DNA of 35,952 nt. It comes from Chitinispirillales bacterium ANBcel5. Its GTDB lineage: Bacteria > Fibrobacterota > Chitinivibrionia > Chitinivibrionales > Chitinispirillaceae. The stretch lies in assembly GCA_029688955.1 (NCBI GenBank), contig JARUKZ010000043.1, positions 1 to 35,952 on the forward strand. The letters run 5' to 3'. The notes beneath the pieces were generated by a model, which did no database searches, had not been told where the DNA came from, and worked only from the letters and a program-made list of their open reading frames with translations. The translations under genes and the position numbers were made by a program. Of this stretch, positions 15,161 to 24,541 are shown piece by piece. Every line of letters begins with the position of its first letter. Position 1 is the first letter of the stretch.

Positions 15161-15964
15161 TTAGCGCGATAGTCCAAGCAGAAAAGATGCGTTTTTTTCA
15201 AAAATCAGCTCCTTATCTTTACTGCTCAATGTGCTCTTATCAACCCACTGTATACATTCACCCACATCGTACCAGGGAGAGTCGCTACCAAACAAGATGT
15301 TTTCGGTGCCATGTTTTCTGCACAGTCTGACAAACTCCTTTTGAGGCATAAACTTATTCACCGCAGAGGTATCAAACCAGATATTTTCACCACAAAGCAC
15401 CTCTTCTACCCGCTCCCACACTTTCCAGCCACCCATATGCGCCGCCACCATCTTAAGCTTAGGAAACAGATGACGTACCCGTTTTACTGCTTCGGGAAGT
15501 GCATGGTCACAGGTGAATGGGCCCGGATCTTTGCCGGTATGAAAAACCACAATGATTCCTGCTTCACTGAGCCTGTCATATATAGGATACAGGGTTTTGT
15601 CGTCAATATAGAAATACTGATACTCCGGGTGAAGTTTGATCCCCTTTACTTGAGAAGTGACCAAAAAATCGATCTCCTGCTCCCAGTTATCCATCTCAGG
15701 ATGAAGCGTTCCGAAGGGAATGATATCGCTGTGTTCTTTTAATTGTGCACTTGAGCGATTGATGCCCTGTACCTGAGGTGGCTTGGTGGAGACGGGAAGG
15801 GTAACCGAATGGGTTACACCATTTTGTTTCATAGAGCTTATAAGTCCGCTCAGGGTTCCATCGGTATAGTTTTTCATACCTTCTGAAGTCTCAATCAGTT
15901 TATCTATTGCCCTAGGGGCTATCTCTTCGGGGAAAAAATGGGTATGAAAGTCGATAATAGTCAT
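15161..15964 (-). CDS. Amidohydrolase-family metal-dependent hydrolase
   Basis: A 267-residue TIM-barrel hydrolase of the amidohydrolase-2 type. The N-terminal metal site is DFHTHFF (His7 and His9), followed by KLHPEYQYF, VVFHTG, AAHMGG and the last metal ligand Asp in LFGSDSPW. These are the expected strand 1, 4, 5, 6 and 8 ligands. The substrate cannot be told; relatives include decarboxylases and lactonases. I start it at the internal ATG (15964), because HxH must be near the N-terminus and an AGGAG precedes it. A frame beginning at 16000 would add 12 residues with no visible function. It is 59 bases downstream of the kinase gene start and probably separate from it. Confidence 0.82.
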   Translation of the reverse strand: MTIIDFHTHFFPEEIAPRAIDKLIETSEGMKNYTDGTLSGLISSMKQNGVTHSVTLPVSTKPPQVQGINRSSAQLKEHSDIIPFGTLHPEMDNWEQEIDFLVTSQVKGIKLHPEYQYFYIDDKTLYPIYDRLSEAGIIVVFHTGKDPGPFTCDHALPEAVKRVRHLFPKLKMVAAHMGGWKVWERVEEVLCGENIWFDTSAVNKFMPQKEFVRLCRKHGTENILFGSDSPWYDVGECIQWVDKSTLSSKDKELIFEKNASFLLGLSR

Positions 15965-16240
15965 CTTTAATGGTGCTCCTGATGCTCTGTTTAGGTGCAT
16001 AGGAAAAATAAATAATGTTTGGTGCTTTTACAGAATTTTTATTTGGTGGGTTATTGTGATCAAAGAAGTTGTTGGACCATTTTTTTTGCAGAATCGGCTT
16101 ATAGTAATTTTGCAGCCAATTTAACACGAAACAGTTTATCGGCTCCTTATCATGCCAGGTGCGGGATTTCATTACCCGGACAATACTAGAATGCAAATAG
16201 TGTAATTTTCTGCTGGGATTGTACCTGTTTTTCCAAACCT

Positions 16241-17116
16241 CTATTTCATAGCGATATCGATATACACCGCTGATTTTTCCAGTTCACCGGGCAAACGGCC
16301 CTTTATATCTTCAATATCCTCTATAGAAAGCTTTAGCATCGCAAGACACTCTTTATTAAGAGGAGGAGAAATTAATTCAGGGTTAATTTTATTTCCGGTT
16401 TCATAGCATAACCAGTCGGCCAGATTACAAAGTGCAGTGATATCTTTTACCTCTTCATCCTCAGACAGTGCATGGTGTTTAATTATGGGGGTAAAAATCT
16501 CCTGAGGAAGGCCCCATCCGGAGATTAAGTGCCGGGCAACATCACTGTGGGTATAGCCAAGCTCCATCTCTTCAGCGTCAAACAGAGGTATCTCTTTTTT
16601 GTGTGCTGTTTCAAGTGCATGGTGAAAATCCTCATGCATATACTGCTCCATTACAACTTTGCCAATATCGTGCAACAGACCTGCACAGAACGCTTCATCA
16701 GGGTCAAAAAGGGTGAATTTCTTAACCCGAAAAGCAAGCATTTTAGCTGCCAGTCCACAACAAAGAGAATGAATCCAGAAAGCTCTTCTGTCAAATAAAG
16801 CCGTTTTTCGCCTGTCGTCCGGGAACATATCAAAAACGGTAAGGCTTAGTACCATAGTATGAATGACCTTGAATCCAAGTATCACCACAGCATTGTTGAT
16901 ATTGGTAATAGAGTGTGGTATACCATAAAAAGCACTGTTTGCCAGTCGTAGGATTTTAGCGCTCAAAGAAAGATCCTGACTAACAAGAGCAGAGATGTCG
17001 GTAGAGGATGTCAGAGGATCATTTATCATCCTCATAAGATGTGATGCCACCTGAGGCAGGGTGGGTAGATTTGAAATGTTACGAATCTTGTCGAACAACT
17101 CATGGTTAACACTCAT
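16241..17116 (-). CDS. HDOD-domain signalling protein
   Basis: A 291-residue protein with an HDOD domain over about residues 8-210. The start, LPTLPQVASHLMRMINDPLTS, and LVSQDLSLSAKILRLANSAFYG are the family signature. HDIGK, a relic of the HD metal site, occurs in AGLLHDIGKVVMEQYM. HDOD proteins are non-enzymatic relatives of HD phosphohydrolases that act in signalling, often with cyclic-di-GMP or two-component systems. No second domain is fused, so it probably works with partners elsewhere. A GGAAGGA site precedes the ATG. It is transcribed divergently from the subtilisin gene. Confidence 0.9.
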   Translation of the reverse strand: MSVNHELFDKIRNISNLPTLPQVASHLMRMINDPLTSSTDISALVSQDLSLSAKILRLANSAFYGIPHSITNINNAVVILGFKVIHTMVLSLTVFDMFPDDRRKTALFDRRAFWIHSLCCGLAAKMLAFRVKKFTLFDPDEAFCAGLLHDIGKVVMEQYMHEDFHHALETAHKKEIPLFDAEEMELGYTHSDVARHLISGWGLPQEIFTPIIKHHALSEDEEVKDITALCNLADWLCYETGNKINPELISPPLNKECLAMLKLSIEDIEDIKGRLPGELEKSAVYIDIAMK

Positions 17117-17139
17117 GATTTATCCTTCCAAACAGAATA

Positions 17140-17167
17140 TTGCCACTTCAGATAACTATATTATAAG
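17140..17167 (+). promoter_or_regulatory. Predicted sigma70-type promoter of the subtilisin gene
   Basis: TTGCCA (17140-17145) and TATAAG (17162-17167) each match the consensus at five of six positions and are 16 bases apart. The predicted start is about 105 bases before the ATG at 17282. It lies in the divergent intergenic region with the HDOD gene. Confidence 0.5.
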
Positions 17168-17281
17168 AATAAAGCAGAGGTATTTAAAGATAATTCAGCT
17201 CTGTTTTTTTTACTACAAAGCTGTATTGTTACATTTTCCGGCAAACTAAAGAGTTATAAAAACAGCGTTAAGGTATATTGT

Positions 17282-19225
17282 ATGAACCACATAACTACTT
17301 CAGTTGTAGTGTTACTTCTTTTTTCTGGTATAAATGCTTCAAAGCTGCACGAAAGTCTTCACCGGCTTGGGCCCGAAGACACGGTGAATGTTTGGGTTTT
17401 TTTCACCGATAAACCAGCCACTTTAAATCGGCCAACCGGATCACCCAGGGCACTAAAGAGGCGTGAGCACTACAATTTCAAAGAGGATTTTAGCAGCGTG
17501 TCTGTTTGCTCAATCTATATCCAAAGAGTAGAGAGGCTGGGTGCGACTTTGCGTCATCGCTTTGACTGGGAAAACGCAGCCAGTTTCTCTGTGAGTGCCG
17601 ATAAACTAAATGCAATCGCTTCCTTATCTGTAGTTCGGGAAGTGCGGCCTGTTCTAAGTTTCACCAAACCTGTGGAATCGAAGCGTTTAAAGCAAAAAAG
17701 TTTGGGGTATACCGGTCAGTATCATAGTGAGATGGTCGCTGTGGACAGAGCGCATCAATACATCAAAAAGAAAAGAGGGGAGAAACCGGGTGAAGGGGTA
17801 TTGGTGGCTTTCTTTGATTCCGGGTTCAGACTTGATCACAATTGTTTTAAAGCATTGGTTGAGGATAACAGAGTCATCGCTACCCGAGATTTTGTGGATG
17901 GTGGGGTGGATGTGCATGATCCAGATTCTGTGGTCAACAACAATGAGCATCCCTATTTTGGCAGTGATCATCACGGCACCCAGACTCTCTCTGTGGTAGC
18001 GGGTTATGAGCAGGGGCAGTTTACCGGTGTTGCTTATGGAGCAGAGTTTGCCCTTGCCCGTACCGAGGATATCGCTGTTGAGGTTAGAACTGAAGAGGAC
18101 AACTGGGCTGCAGCTGTTGTGTGGGCAGAGAGTTTGGGAGTCGATATAATTTCAAGTTCTCTGGGTTACCGGGACTATTTTTGTGACCCTGATGAGGATT
18201 ACTTCTTTGAAGATATGGATGGCTATACGACAATTGTGTCAAAAGCTGCACATCATGCAGTTAGACGTGGAGTTATTGTTGTTAACTCGATGGGTAACAG
18301 CGGACACTCTCAGAGTGGAACAGTGATAGCCCCGGCTGATGCTCAAGGGGTGATTGCCGTAGGTGCTCTTTCTCAATCAGGTCGCATCGCTCACTTTAGC
18401 AGTTCGGGCCCTACCTATGATGGTAGGACTAAACCAGATCTGGTCGCACCGGGTGTGGGAATTCTTGTCCCGGTTGGATATTCAGATAATCTTTACTCTA
18501 ACACAGGAACAGGCACCTCATTTTCTGCCCCTATTGTAAGTGGGATATGTGCTTTAATTATTCAAAATTCGACAAACAGGGATGTCGGTTACATACACCA
18601 GCGACTCTTTTCTTCCGCTTCATTTGTAAGTGGGCAGGATTCAATTGATAATGTACATGGATGGGGAATGCCTGATGCGCTTTTGGCGACTATGCAAGCA
18701 GATGAAGTCTTTCTTGCGGTTTTTGACAGCGCAGACAATCCGGTTTCCAGTGCTCTGATAAATGTGCATGGCACTGTGCATAGAACCGATCCTTCTGGTG
18801 TGGTCTCTTTTTCGGTTAACGAATCGATACTTCCCGTTACAGTTGATATCTCTGTTTATGACAAAAAACACAAGGAGATTGTGATTGAGTCGCTTCCACA
18901 TAGTTCTACTCTGGAATTAGATATCCCACCACCTCCAAAACCATATCTCAGAACCTATCCAACGGTGGTAAAAAGAGGGCAGGAGCTAACCATCGATTTT
19001 TATGGTGGGCAAAGAAAATTTGGAGCTTCACATGCAGAAATAGTGGTGCGGTCTGTTGATGGAAGATTTGTGTTTGGGGACAGAATCTTTTATCACGGTG
19101 GAGGCTCTGTGGGCTACACCTATGATGGTCGGGTTAACGGTCGTAGAGTCGCGCCAGGGCTTTATTATGTCTCAGTATCTTACGGCGGCGTGCGATTTGT
19201 AGATCGGTTTCTTATTTCAAAATAG
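17282..19225 (+). CDS. Secreted subtilisin-like serine protease (peptidase S8) with C-terminal sorting-like domain
   Basis: A 647-residue exported protease. A signal peptide covers about 1-19. Residues 20-130 look like an inhibitor-type propeptide. The catalytic triad is Asp179 (AFFDSGF), His231 (HHGTQT) and Ser413 (GTSFSAP), with the oxyanion Asn339 (SMGNSG). After the catalytic domain (to about 470) comes a carboxypeptidase-regulatory-like beta domain (475-545) and a last domain of about 95 residues. Its end, with APGLYYVSVSYGG and a final DRFLISK, resembles FlgD-like or type IX sorting domains. This suggests export across the outer membrane or surface attachment, which is inference. The gene converges with the barrel gene downstream (22 bases between stops). 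Confidence 0.92.
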   Translation: MNHITTSVVVLLLFSGINASKLHESLHRLGPEDTVNVWVFFTDKPATLNRPTGSPRALKRREHYNFKEDFSSVSVCSIYIQRVERLGATLRHRFDWENAASFSVSADKLNAIASLSVVREVRPVLSFTKPVESKRLKQKSLGYTGQYHSEMVAVDRAHQYIKKKRGEKPGEGVLVAFFDSGFRLDHNCFKALVEDNRVIATRDFVDGGVDVHDPDSVVNNNEHPYFGSDHHGTQTLSVVAGYEQGQFTGVAYGAEFALARTEDIAVEVRTEEDNWAAAVVWAESLGVDIISSSLGYRDYFCDPDEDYFFEDMDGYTTIVSKAAHHAVRRGVIVVNSMGNSGHSQSGTVIAPADAQGVIAVGALSQSGRIAHFSSSGPTYDGRTKPDLVAPGVGILVPVGYSDNLYSNTGTGTSFSAPIVSGICALIIQNSTNRDVGYIHQRLFSSASFVSGQDSIDNVHGWGMPDALLATMQADEVFLAVFDSADNPVSSALINVHGTVHRTDPSGVVSFSVNESILPVTVDISVYDKKHKEIVIESLPHSSTLELDIPPPPKPYLRTYPTVVKRGQELTIDFYGGQRKFGASHAEIVVRSVDGRFVFGDRIFYHGGGSVGYTYDGRVNGRRVAPGLYYVSVSYGGVRFVDRFLISK

Positions 19226-19247
19226 GGTTAGAGTAAAACGATGTGAA

Positions 19248-21131
19248 TTATCGTTGTATGTACCAGTTTACGCCCCAGCGGAATGTGACACCAGGAGAAA
19301 AATAGCCGGGTACCCAGGCATGTCTTCTGTTTAAAAGATTATTAACCTTGTAGAAAAGTCTAAAGGAACTTATATGAGCTGAAAGCGTTAAGTTGAGGTC
19401 GTAAATAGGGTTGTTCCAGCTGGTGTGTCCTGCAAATAGAACAGGATCACGTTCACTCCAGTAGTCAAAAGCAATTTTACCTTCATAAACAGCGCTTGTA
19501 CCCGAAGGATCCAAAGTAAGAGAGGCGATACCTGATGCTTTCAGGTGAGGCTTTGTATCGCTTATAAGTGCTCTTGTAGTAAGTGTGAGGCCATTATTAA
19601 ACCTAATCCCCGGGGCGATTAAGAAAACGTGAGCTGGCTGAGCGTAGGGTGGGGTGTTTTGCGGCCAAACACTTCTTGAAGCCAGGTCCGATAGTCCGTA
19701 AATATTTTGATAGCCAAGTAGTAACCCTGCATCCCCATGGCGCAATAACAGTTCTGCTCCAAAGTGGTAGTAAGGATCTGCATCGGGAACAAAAGAAAGT
19801 GTATCAAAGCCAGGATAAATAGTATGCGCATCCCTGCGGGCGAACAGGTTAAGGTGGTTATCACCAAAAGTTAAATCCAGTGAAGTGGAAAATAGCGGAG
19901 AAAATTGGGTATTAAGTTCTCTGTTAAGAATTGAGTATCCTGCAGAAACTTTAAAAAAGCCACTACCTGTGCTGTTTTCATACAGTGACCGTCGGTAGAA
20001 AACCCGGGGTATATTTTCAAAGGTTTTTTGTTCTTCATCATTAAATAGTTCAAGTTTCCGTCTTTTCCCCTGATAATGAAGCCCTGCTGTGTCATTTGGG
20101 GTTAAAGCGTAACCAAGGTTTAAAGAATACTCTATTTCGTCTATATCAGCACGTTTTTTTCCTGTGCTCTGGGAATCGGCCGGGAAGACAAAACGGTACC
20201 GTTCATCGATAAGCTTAGCAGAAAAATCATAGAAAAGAGGTTCGGAGATGTTCTGTTTTGCCCCAATTTCAAACCGGTAGATATACCTGTCAAGATCTGC
20301 CCACTTTAGTGCTGTTGGGGATTGGGTCGGTACATCAAGCGCAAAATCATTGCTGAGGTCACCATAAGATAGTGAACCGTAAAAGTATTGATCTGCAGAA
20401 TCGATATATTTGATTTGTGCACCGGTAATGTGTTCGTTTGTAAGAGGGTTATAACCTCTGTTCATAAGCAGAGATGAATCTGTAAAGTTTTCATAAAAAT
20501 CAATTACGTTATTTCTTTCGTGGCTAAACCTTTTGCCTTCAAAATGACGATAATTTGAGAAAAAGTTAAACATCAGATTGCGGCTCAAAGGGCGTGCGAA
20601 ACGGAATGTAAGTATGTTTTCATCAAATACACCGTTTTCCCAAAAAGCAACTACTTCAGGAGTTGTAAGCTGCTTGGGGAAATGTGTCGCACTGAGCTTG
20701 GGGCCCGGACCGATCGTAATGGCATCCATCTGTGTACTGAATGTATAATCTGATCCTGAAAACTGACCCGGAGTTAAAGAAAGACCAGAAGTTGTGTTAA
20801 GGTCTATGACATTTCCATAAGGCAGCGCACGGTTTAATGAACCGGAAAGAGTGAAGGGAAAAGAAACCATTGAAGGGTGAAACCGAAGCATCTCTGAGAG
20901 TGCGGTACCATCAGTTCTGAAAATATGTGACTCGTTGAGGGCAGTAAAAGAGAAGAGGGGAGTATCTGCAGTGTGCTGATAAAGAGCTCTTCGTGATGTT
21001 GCGGGATTGTGAGAATCTTCAACGTTCAACTGGTGCGTTACTGTACAGGTTTCGGTACTGTGAGCCTCAGTAGTAACATCCAACAACAATATAGCAGCAG
21101 TTAGTACTGTAATCAAAGGTAAGTTAAACAT
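19248..21131 (-). CDS. TonB-receptor-like outer-membrane beta-barrel protein
   Basis: A protein of about 627 residues with a signal peptide and a long stretch of alternating aromatic/polar residues typical of outer-membrane barrels. Near residue 80, LSEMLRFHPSM and the following segment recall the plug domain of TonB-dependent receptors. The C-terminus (VNNLLNRRHAWVPGYFSPGVTFRWGVNWYI) has the receptor-like penultimate strand and an aromatic last strand. It is shorter than usual receptors (700 or more), and I see no clear TonB box, so transport of a ligand is uncertain. I start at ATG 21131; a TTG at 21146 with an AGGTG four bases before it would add five residues. The substrate cannot be named. 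Confidence 0.72.
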   Translation of the reverse strand: MFNLPLITVLTAAILLLDVTTEAHSTETCTVTHQLNVEDSHNPATSRRALYQHTADTPLFSFTALNESHIFRTDGTALSEMLRFHPSMVSFPFTLSGSLNRALPYGNVIDLNTTSGLSLTPGQFSGSDYTFSTQMDAITIGPGPKLSATHFPKQLTTPEVVAFWENGVFDENILTFRFARPLSRNLMFNFFSNYRHFEGKRFSHERNNVIDFYENFTDSSLLMNRGYNPLTNEHITGAQIKYIDSADQYFYGSLSYGDLSNDFALDVPTQSPTALKWADLDRYIYRFEIGAKQNISEPLFYDFSAKLIDERYRFVFPADSQSTGKKRADIDEIEYSLNLGYALTPNDTAGLHYQGKRRKLELFNDEEQKTFENIPRVFYRRSLYENSTGSGFFKVSAGYSILNRELNTQFSPLFSTSLDLTFGDNHLNLFARRDAHTIYPGFDTLSFVPDADPYYHFGAELLLRHGDAGLLLGYQNIYGLSDLASRSVWPQNTPPYAQPAHVFLIAPGIRFNNGLTLTTRALISDTKPHLKASGIASLTLDPSGTSAVYEGKIAFDYWSERDPVLFAGHTSWNNPIYDLNLTLSAHISSFRLFYKVNNLLNRRHAWVPGYFSPGVTFRWGVNWYIQR

Positions 21132-21267
21132 TTCTTTAAAATACAATAAGCACCTATGATCTTAACAGTATGTTGCCATTTTTTTAAGACTTTTTTTACT
21201 CTCAACTATCTGAATGTATTTTAGGTATAATTCAAATGAATTTTGAATCCAGGGAGAAAGGCAATCT

Positions 21268-23061
21268 ATGCTCCGGAAAACTTTTACGCTGTTTTTGTAC
21301 TGCTCAATTATGCTTATATTTGGGTGTGCCTATTTTAACACCTTTTATAATGCCCGAACTGCTTTTAATGAGGCCTACAGAGAGCATGAACTACTGTTAA
21401 ATGAGAATCCCGACAGTTTCTATGTAACTCCTACCGAGCAAATGGTATACGGCTACACCCGGGCTATAGAAAAATCGGCGAAAATGATGGATGTGTACCC
21501 GGATGCCGATAAATGGCATGAAAGGGCCACCTTTTTGATGGGGCGGGCGCTTTTTTACCGGGGTGATTATACCTTCTCGATAAACCGTATGAGAGATCTG
21601 GAAGACACCTTTCCTCAAAGCTCCTATATACCCCAATCATATCTCTACAGAGCAAAATCCCATATTCAGACAGGTGATCTTAACAGTGCTGAAGATTTAC
21701 TGGATTATCTGCTCTATAAGTATCCGGATATGAATGAAGAACATCAAATTACAATGCTAATGGTGGATATTGCCTTACGGCGTGGCGGTCGAGCTCTTGC
21801 CATCTCCATGCTTCAAGAGGTAATGAGTGGCAGATCGGGAGGTAATGTTGGTATTCTATTGCGCACGGCAGAATTATATATCGATATGGAACAATACGCC
21901 AAAGCACAGCAATTACTGCTCTCGGCTCCACGTACCAGAAATGTTTTTCTGGCCTACAGAATCGAGCGTGCGCTGCTTAGATGCTACGTGGCTACCGATG
22001 AGCTTGAAATTGCACTGGAGCATGTGAATGCAATGCTCAATAACAGGCGTTATTACCAGTATCACTATGAAATTTTGTTTGAAAAAGGGATGGTGCTAAA
22101 AGACCTTGGGCGGCTGGAGGAGGCTGTTGCGCTATTCAAACGGATTACTCAGGAAAGCGAAGAATTGGCCGGTTATGCATGGATTGAACTGGCTTTTATA
22201 TACCAGAGACAACTGGGGGACTTTGAGCTTGCCACAGAAGCCTTTCAGAATGCCTCGGCAGTGCCTGATACAGCGGTATCAAACCAGGCTACACGTAAGT
22301 ACAATGCTTTAGAGGCAATACGGGCACTTAGAGATCCCGATCCAAACGACACAACGTCCTACGAGCAGCGGGTTTTAAAAATTGCTGAAATATTCAATTT
22401 TGAGCTCGGGGTTAAAGATTCTGCCTTCAGCCACTACATGGAACTCGCGGACGGAGAGTGGAAGGATACCTCTATTGCTCCCAGAGCCCTATCGATGGCG
22501 GCGATAATAGCCAGAAGTGATATGGCTGATACCACCACAAGTGACAGTTTGCTCAATGTGGTGATCGAAAACTATCCTCAGACAGAGTATGCCCGAAGTG
22601 CTCAGCAACTAAAACAGGTTGAAGTCACTGTTCAAACCAGTGGCTCTATCGCCCAAAAGGAGTTTAAAAAGGCTGAGGAGTTGTTGTATGATAAAAATGA
22701 ACCCATAGAAGCAGTAAAGGTGTTTTATGGTGTCTATAGTCGTTTTCCTGAACTCGATATCGCTCCCAAGAGCCTCTATATGGCTGCTCACGTTTCTGAT
22801 AATGTGCTTCAAAGAAATCAGGCCGCTTTAACACTGTATCAGACTCTCTGTGATTCATATCCGGAGAGTGAATATTGTATGCAAAAAGCCGGACCCAGAG
22901 TGCAGATAGCCATGGACACCATTAGTGCCAGAAGGGAACTGGTTGAAGCTGCCAGGGCGACACAAAAACAACAGCAGATCTCTGAAGATGACACTCCTGA
23001 GCTTATCGAAGTGATTGATGAGTTTATAGGGGAGGACTCTACCAAAACACAGAGAGAGTAG
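21268..23061 (+). CDS. TPR-repeat outer-membrane lipoprotein
   Basis: A 597-residue lipoprotein. The signal peptide ends in the lipobox IFGC with Cys20. The mature start CAYFNTFYNARTAF is a pattern I associate with TPR lipoproteins of the FCB group. Most of the chain is helical repeats (for example 95-200, 270-330 and 460-550) with tetratricopeptide-like spacing. These include two BamD-like half repeats with YP(D/E) turns (KYPDMNEE, SYPESEY). The likely role is a scaffold in an outer-membrane complex, either BamD-like or gliding/secretion related; it is too long to be plain BamD. The ribosome binding site is AGGGAGAAAGG. A TATAAT (21226-21231) upstream has no clear -35 partner. Confidence 0.78.
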   Translation: MLRKTFTLFLYCSIMLIFGCAYFNTFYNARTAFNEAYREHELLLNENPDSFYVTPTEQMVYGYTRAIEKSAKMMDVYPDADKWHERATFLMGRALFYRGDYTFSINRMRDLEDTFPQSSYIPQSYLYRAKSHIQTGDLNSAEDLLDYLLYKYPDMNEEHQITMLMVDIALRRGGRALAISMLQEVMSGRSGGNVGILLRTAELYIDMEQYAKAQQLLLSAPRTRNVFLAYRIERALLRCYVATDELEIALEHVNAMLNNRRYYQYHYEILFEKGMVLKDLGRLEEAVALFKRITQESEELAGYAWIELAFIYQRQLGDFELATEAFQNASAVPDTAVSNQATRKYNALEAIRALRDPDPNDTTSYEQRVLKIAEIFNFELGVKDSAFSHYMELADGEWKDTSIAPRALSMAAIIARSDMADTTTSDSLLNVVIENYPQTEYARSAQQLKQVEVTVQTSGSIAQKEFKKAEELLYDKNEPIEAVKVFYGVYSRFPELDIAPKSLYMAAHVSDNVLQRNQAALTLYQTLCDSYPESEYCMQKAGPRVQIAMDTISARRELVEAARATQKQQQISEDDTPELIEVIDEFIGEDSTKTQRE

Positions 23062-23228
23062 GGGAAAAGTGATGTATAAAGCCTGGAATCGCAAAGTCTT
23101 TTTTTCCGGGTTTGCTGGGCTATGGTAGAACTATCATGGATTAAAATTGTTGTTTTTGCTGTTTAGAAAAAAAACACAGAGCGTTTTTGTAACCTACCTG
23201 CGTCTTACTAATTAAAAGGGCAAAATGA

Positions 23229-23741
23229 ATGAGTGAGTCACAAACTTCTTCTTGCTGTGAACTGAGTAACCTGTATAGGCGCTATGCATCGGTAGTGCAC
23301 TCACGCTGTGCTTCTATTCTTAAATCAGAGGATGAGGCGTGGGATGCTACCCAGGAGGTATTTATGAAGCTTTCCAGATCGCTTCCATCAATTAAAAGCA
23401 AAAATGCTATCTTTTCCTGGCTTATGAGTGTGAGTACAAACCATTGTATCTCTCAGCTGCGCAAAAGGAGGTTGGAGGAGTTCAATGAAGCTATTCATTT
23501 CTCAAACCCCGCTCTTCCACCTCAGGAGAAGCGTTTTGTGATGAAAGAGCTTTTTGAGAGGTTCATGATGCCCTGGGATAAAAAAGTACGAGAGGTGCTT
23601 TTTTATACCTATATAGACGGCTATAAACAGCATGAGATTGCTAAACTCACCGGATTGGGTGAATCTACCATACGCAAATACCTCACCCGATTTCGCCGGG
23701 CATGTGGTGAGGCGAAGGTTAATCCAAGGGAGGTTATATGA
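23229..23741 (+). CDS. ECF-type RNA polymerase sigma factor
   Basis: A 170-residue sigma70 factor with only regions 2 and 4. Region 2 is about 10-85 (LYRRYASVVHSRCASIL, then DEAWDATQEVFMKL and FSWLMSVSTNHCISQLRKRR). Region 4 is about 115-165, with the helix-turn-helix KQHEIAKLTGLGESTIRKYLTRFRRAC. The size is normal for the ECF group. Its stop overlaps the next gene's start by four bases (ATGA). The partner there is a zinc-finger anti-sigma factor, so this is a classical regulator pair, and the target is probably the caspase-like gene of the same operon. The ribosome binding site AAAGGG precedes the ATG. I could not identify an autoregulatory ECF promoter with confidence. Confidence 0.93.
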   Translation: MSESQTSSCCELSNLYRRYASVVHSRCASILKSEDEAWDATQEVFMKLSRSLPSIKSKNAIFSWLMSVSTNHCISQLRKRRLEEFNEAIHFSNPALPPQEKRFVMKELFERFMMPWDKKVREVLFYTYIDGYKQHEIAKLTGLGESTIRKYLTRFRRACGEAKVNPREVI

Positions 23742-24535
23742 AAACTGAACCTGGAAAACTTAAACTGCAACTCTTCTTTACCGGTGAATTGCAGGGAGAT
23801 GAAGAGCGGGAGATAAAAAACCACCTTCAGCATTGTGAAAAATGCAAAGCGTACCTCAAAGAGCTTGAAGCTGAACGTAAACGGTTTTTAAATACGTATC
23901 CCTTTGAAGATCTGGCACAAAACAGAAAAAAGAATCCTGTAAAACTGCCCCTAAAAAAACGTAGATTCTTAGCCTATCCATCACCTTTGATGCTGCCTGC
24001 GGCTCTTATACTACTGTTGTTAGTATGGATTCCTGTTTATATGGTAAACGACAGCAGCAGCGATGAAACGTTGTTCAGGTATAAGGGGGATTCAGCCGCT
24101 CTGCAGTTTCTCTATAAAAGAGATGGCGCTATAGAACGGGGACACCGGGATATGCTGTTTAAAGCTGGCGACCGTATCCAAATTCTTTACTCTTCACTTG
24201 AGAATGCTTCCTATGTTACACTCTTAAGTGTGGATAATCTGGGTACGATCTCCTTTTATCATCCCAATCAGGATTCCGATACCTGTTCAGTTCTGGCCGA
24301 AACAGGGGCTGACCAGCTCTTTCCTTCAAGTATTATTCTGGATGAAAATGCCGGCCAGGAGCTCATTGTTCTTCTGTATTCATCAACTCCTCAGGAGGTT
24401 GATAGTGTCAGAGAATGGGTACAAATTGAAGCTGCAGAGAATTACGCTGATCTGGCCCGGTTAAAAACCAGGTTATCGCAAAACCTACCCTTAAATGGTG
24501 TTACTGTAGCTTCACTTCTTCTTACTAAGGGGTAG
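23738..24535 (+). CDS. Zinc-finger anti-sigma factor with DUF4384-like C-terminal domain
   Basis: A 265-residue single-pass membrane protein. The cytoplasmic N-terminus has the ZAS motif His29-x3-Cys33-x2-Cys36, which in this family clamps the ECF sigma factor. One transmembrane helix spans about 80-102. The outer part (about 115-215) includes AGDRIQILYSSLENASYVTLLSVDNLGTISFYHP, which resembles DUF4384. I recall that domain being found often beside or fused to caspase-like proteases. A signal from the periplasm could thus release the sigma factor. The gene overlaps the sigma gene by four bases and the caspase gene follows after six bases, so all three are one operon. A loss of sigma inhibition on proteolysis is inferred, not seen. 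Confidence 0.85.
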   Translation: MKTEPGKLKLQLFFTGELQGDEEREIKNHLQHCEKCKAYLKELEAERKRFLNTYPFEDLAQNRKKNPVKLPLKKRRFLAYPSPLMLPAALILLLLVWIPVYMVNDSSSDETLFRYKGDSAALQFLYKRDGAIERGHRDMLFKAGDRIQILYSSLENASYVTLLSVDNLGTISFYHPNQDSDTCSVLAETGADQLFPSSIILDENAGQELIVLLYSSTPQEVDSVREWVQIEAAENYADLARLKTRLSQNLPLNGVTVASLLLTKG

Positions 24536-24541
24536 ATATAT

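Noticed and set aside
15912..16196. Frame of 94 codons upstream of the amidohydrolase
   Set aside because: It overlaps the hydrolase N-terminus in another frame, shows no domain, and starts with no ribosome binding site.
23189..23212. Autoregulatory ECF promoter before the sigma gene
   Set aside because: TGTAAC and CGTC are present but the distance between them (about 6 bases) is too short for ECF promoters, which use about 16-17.
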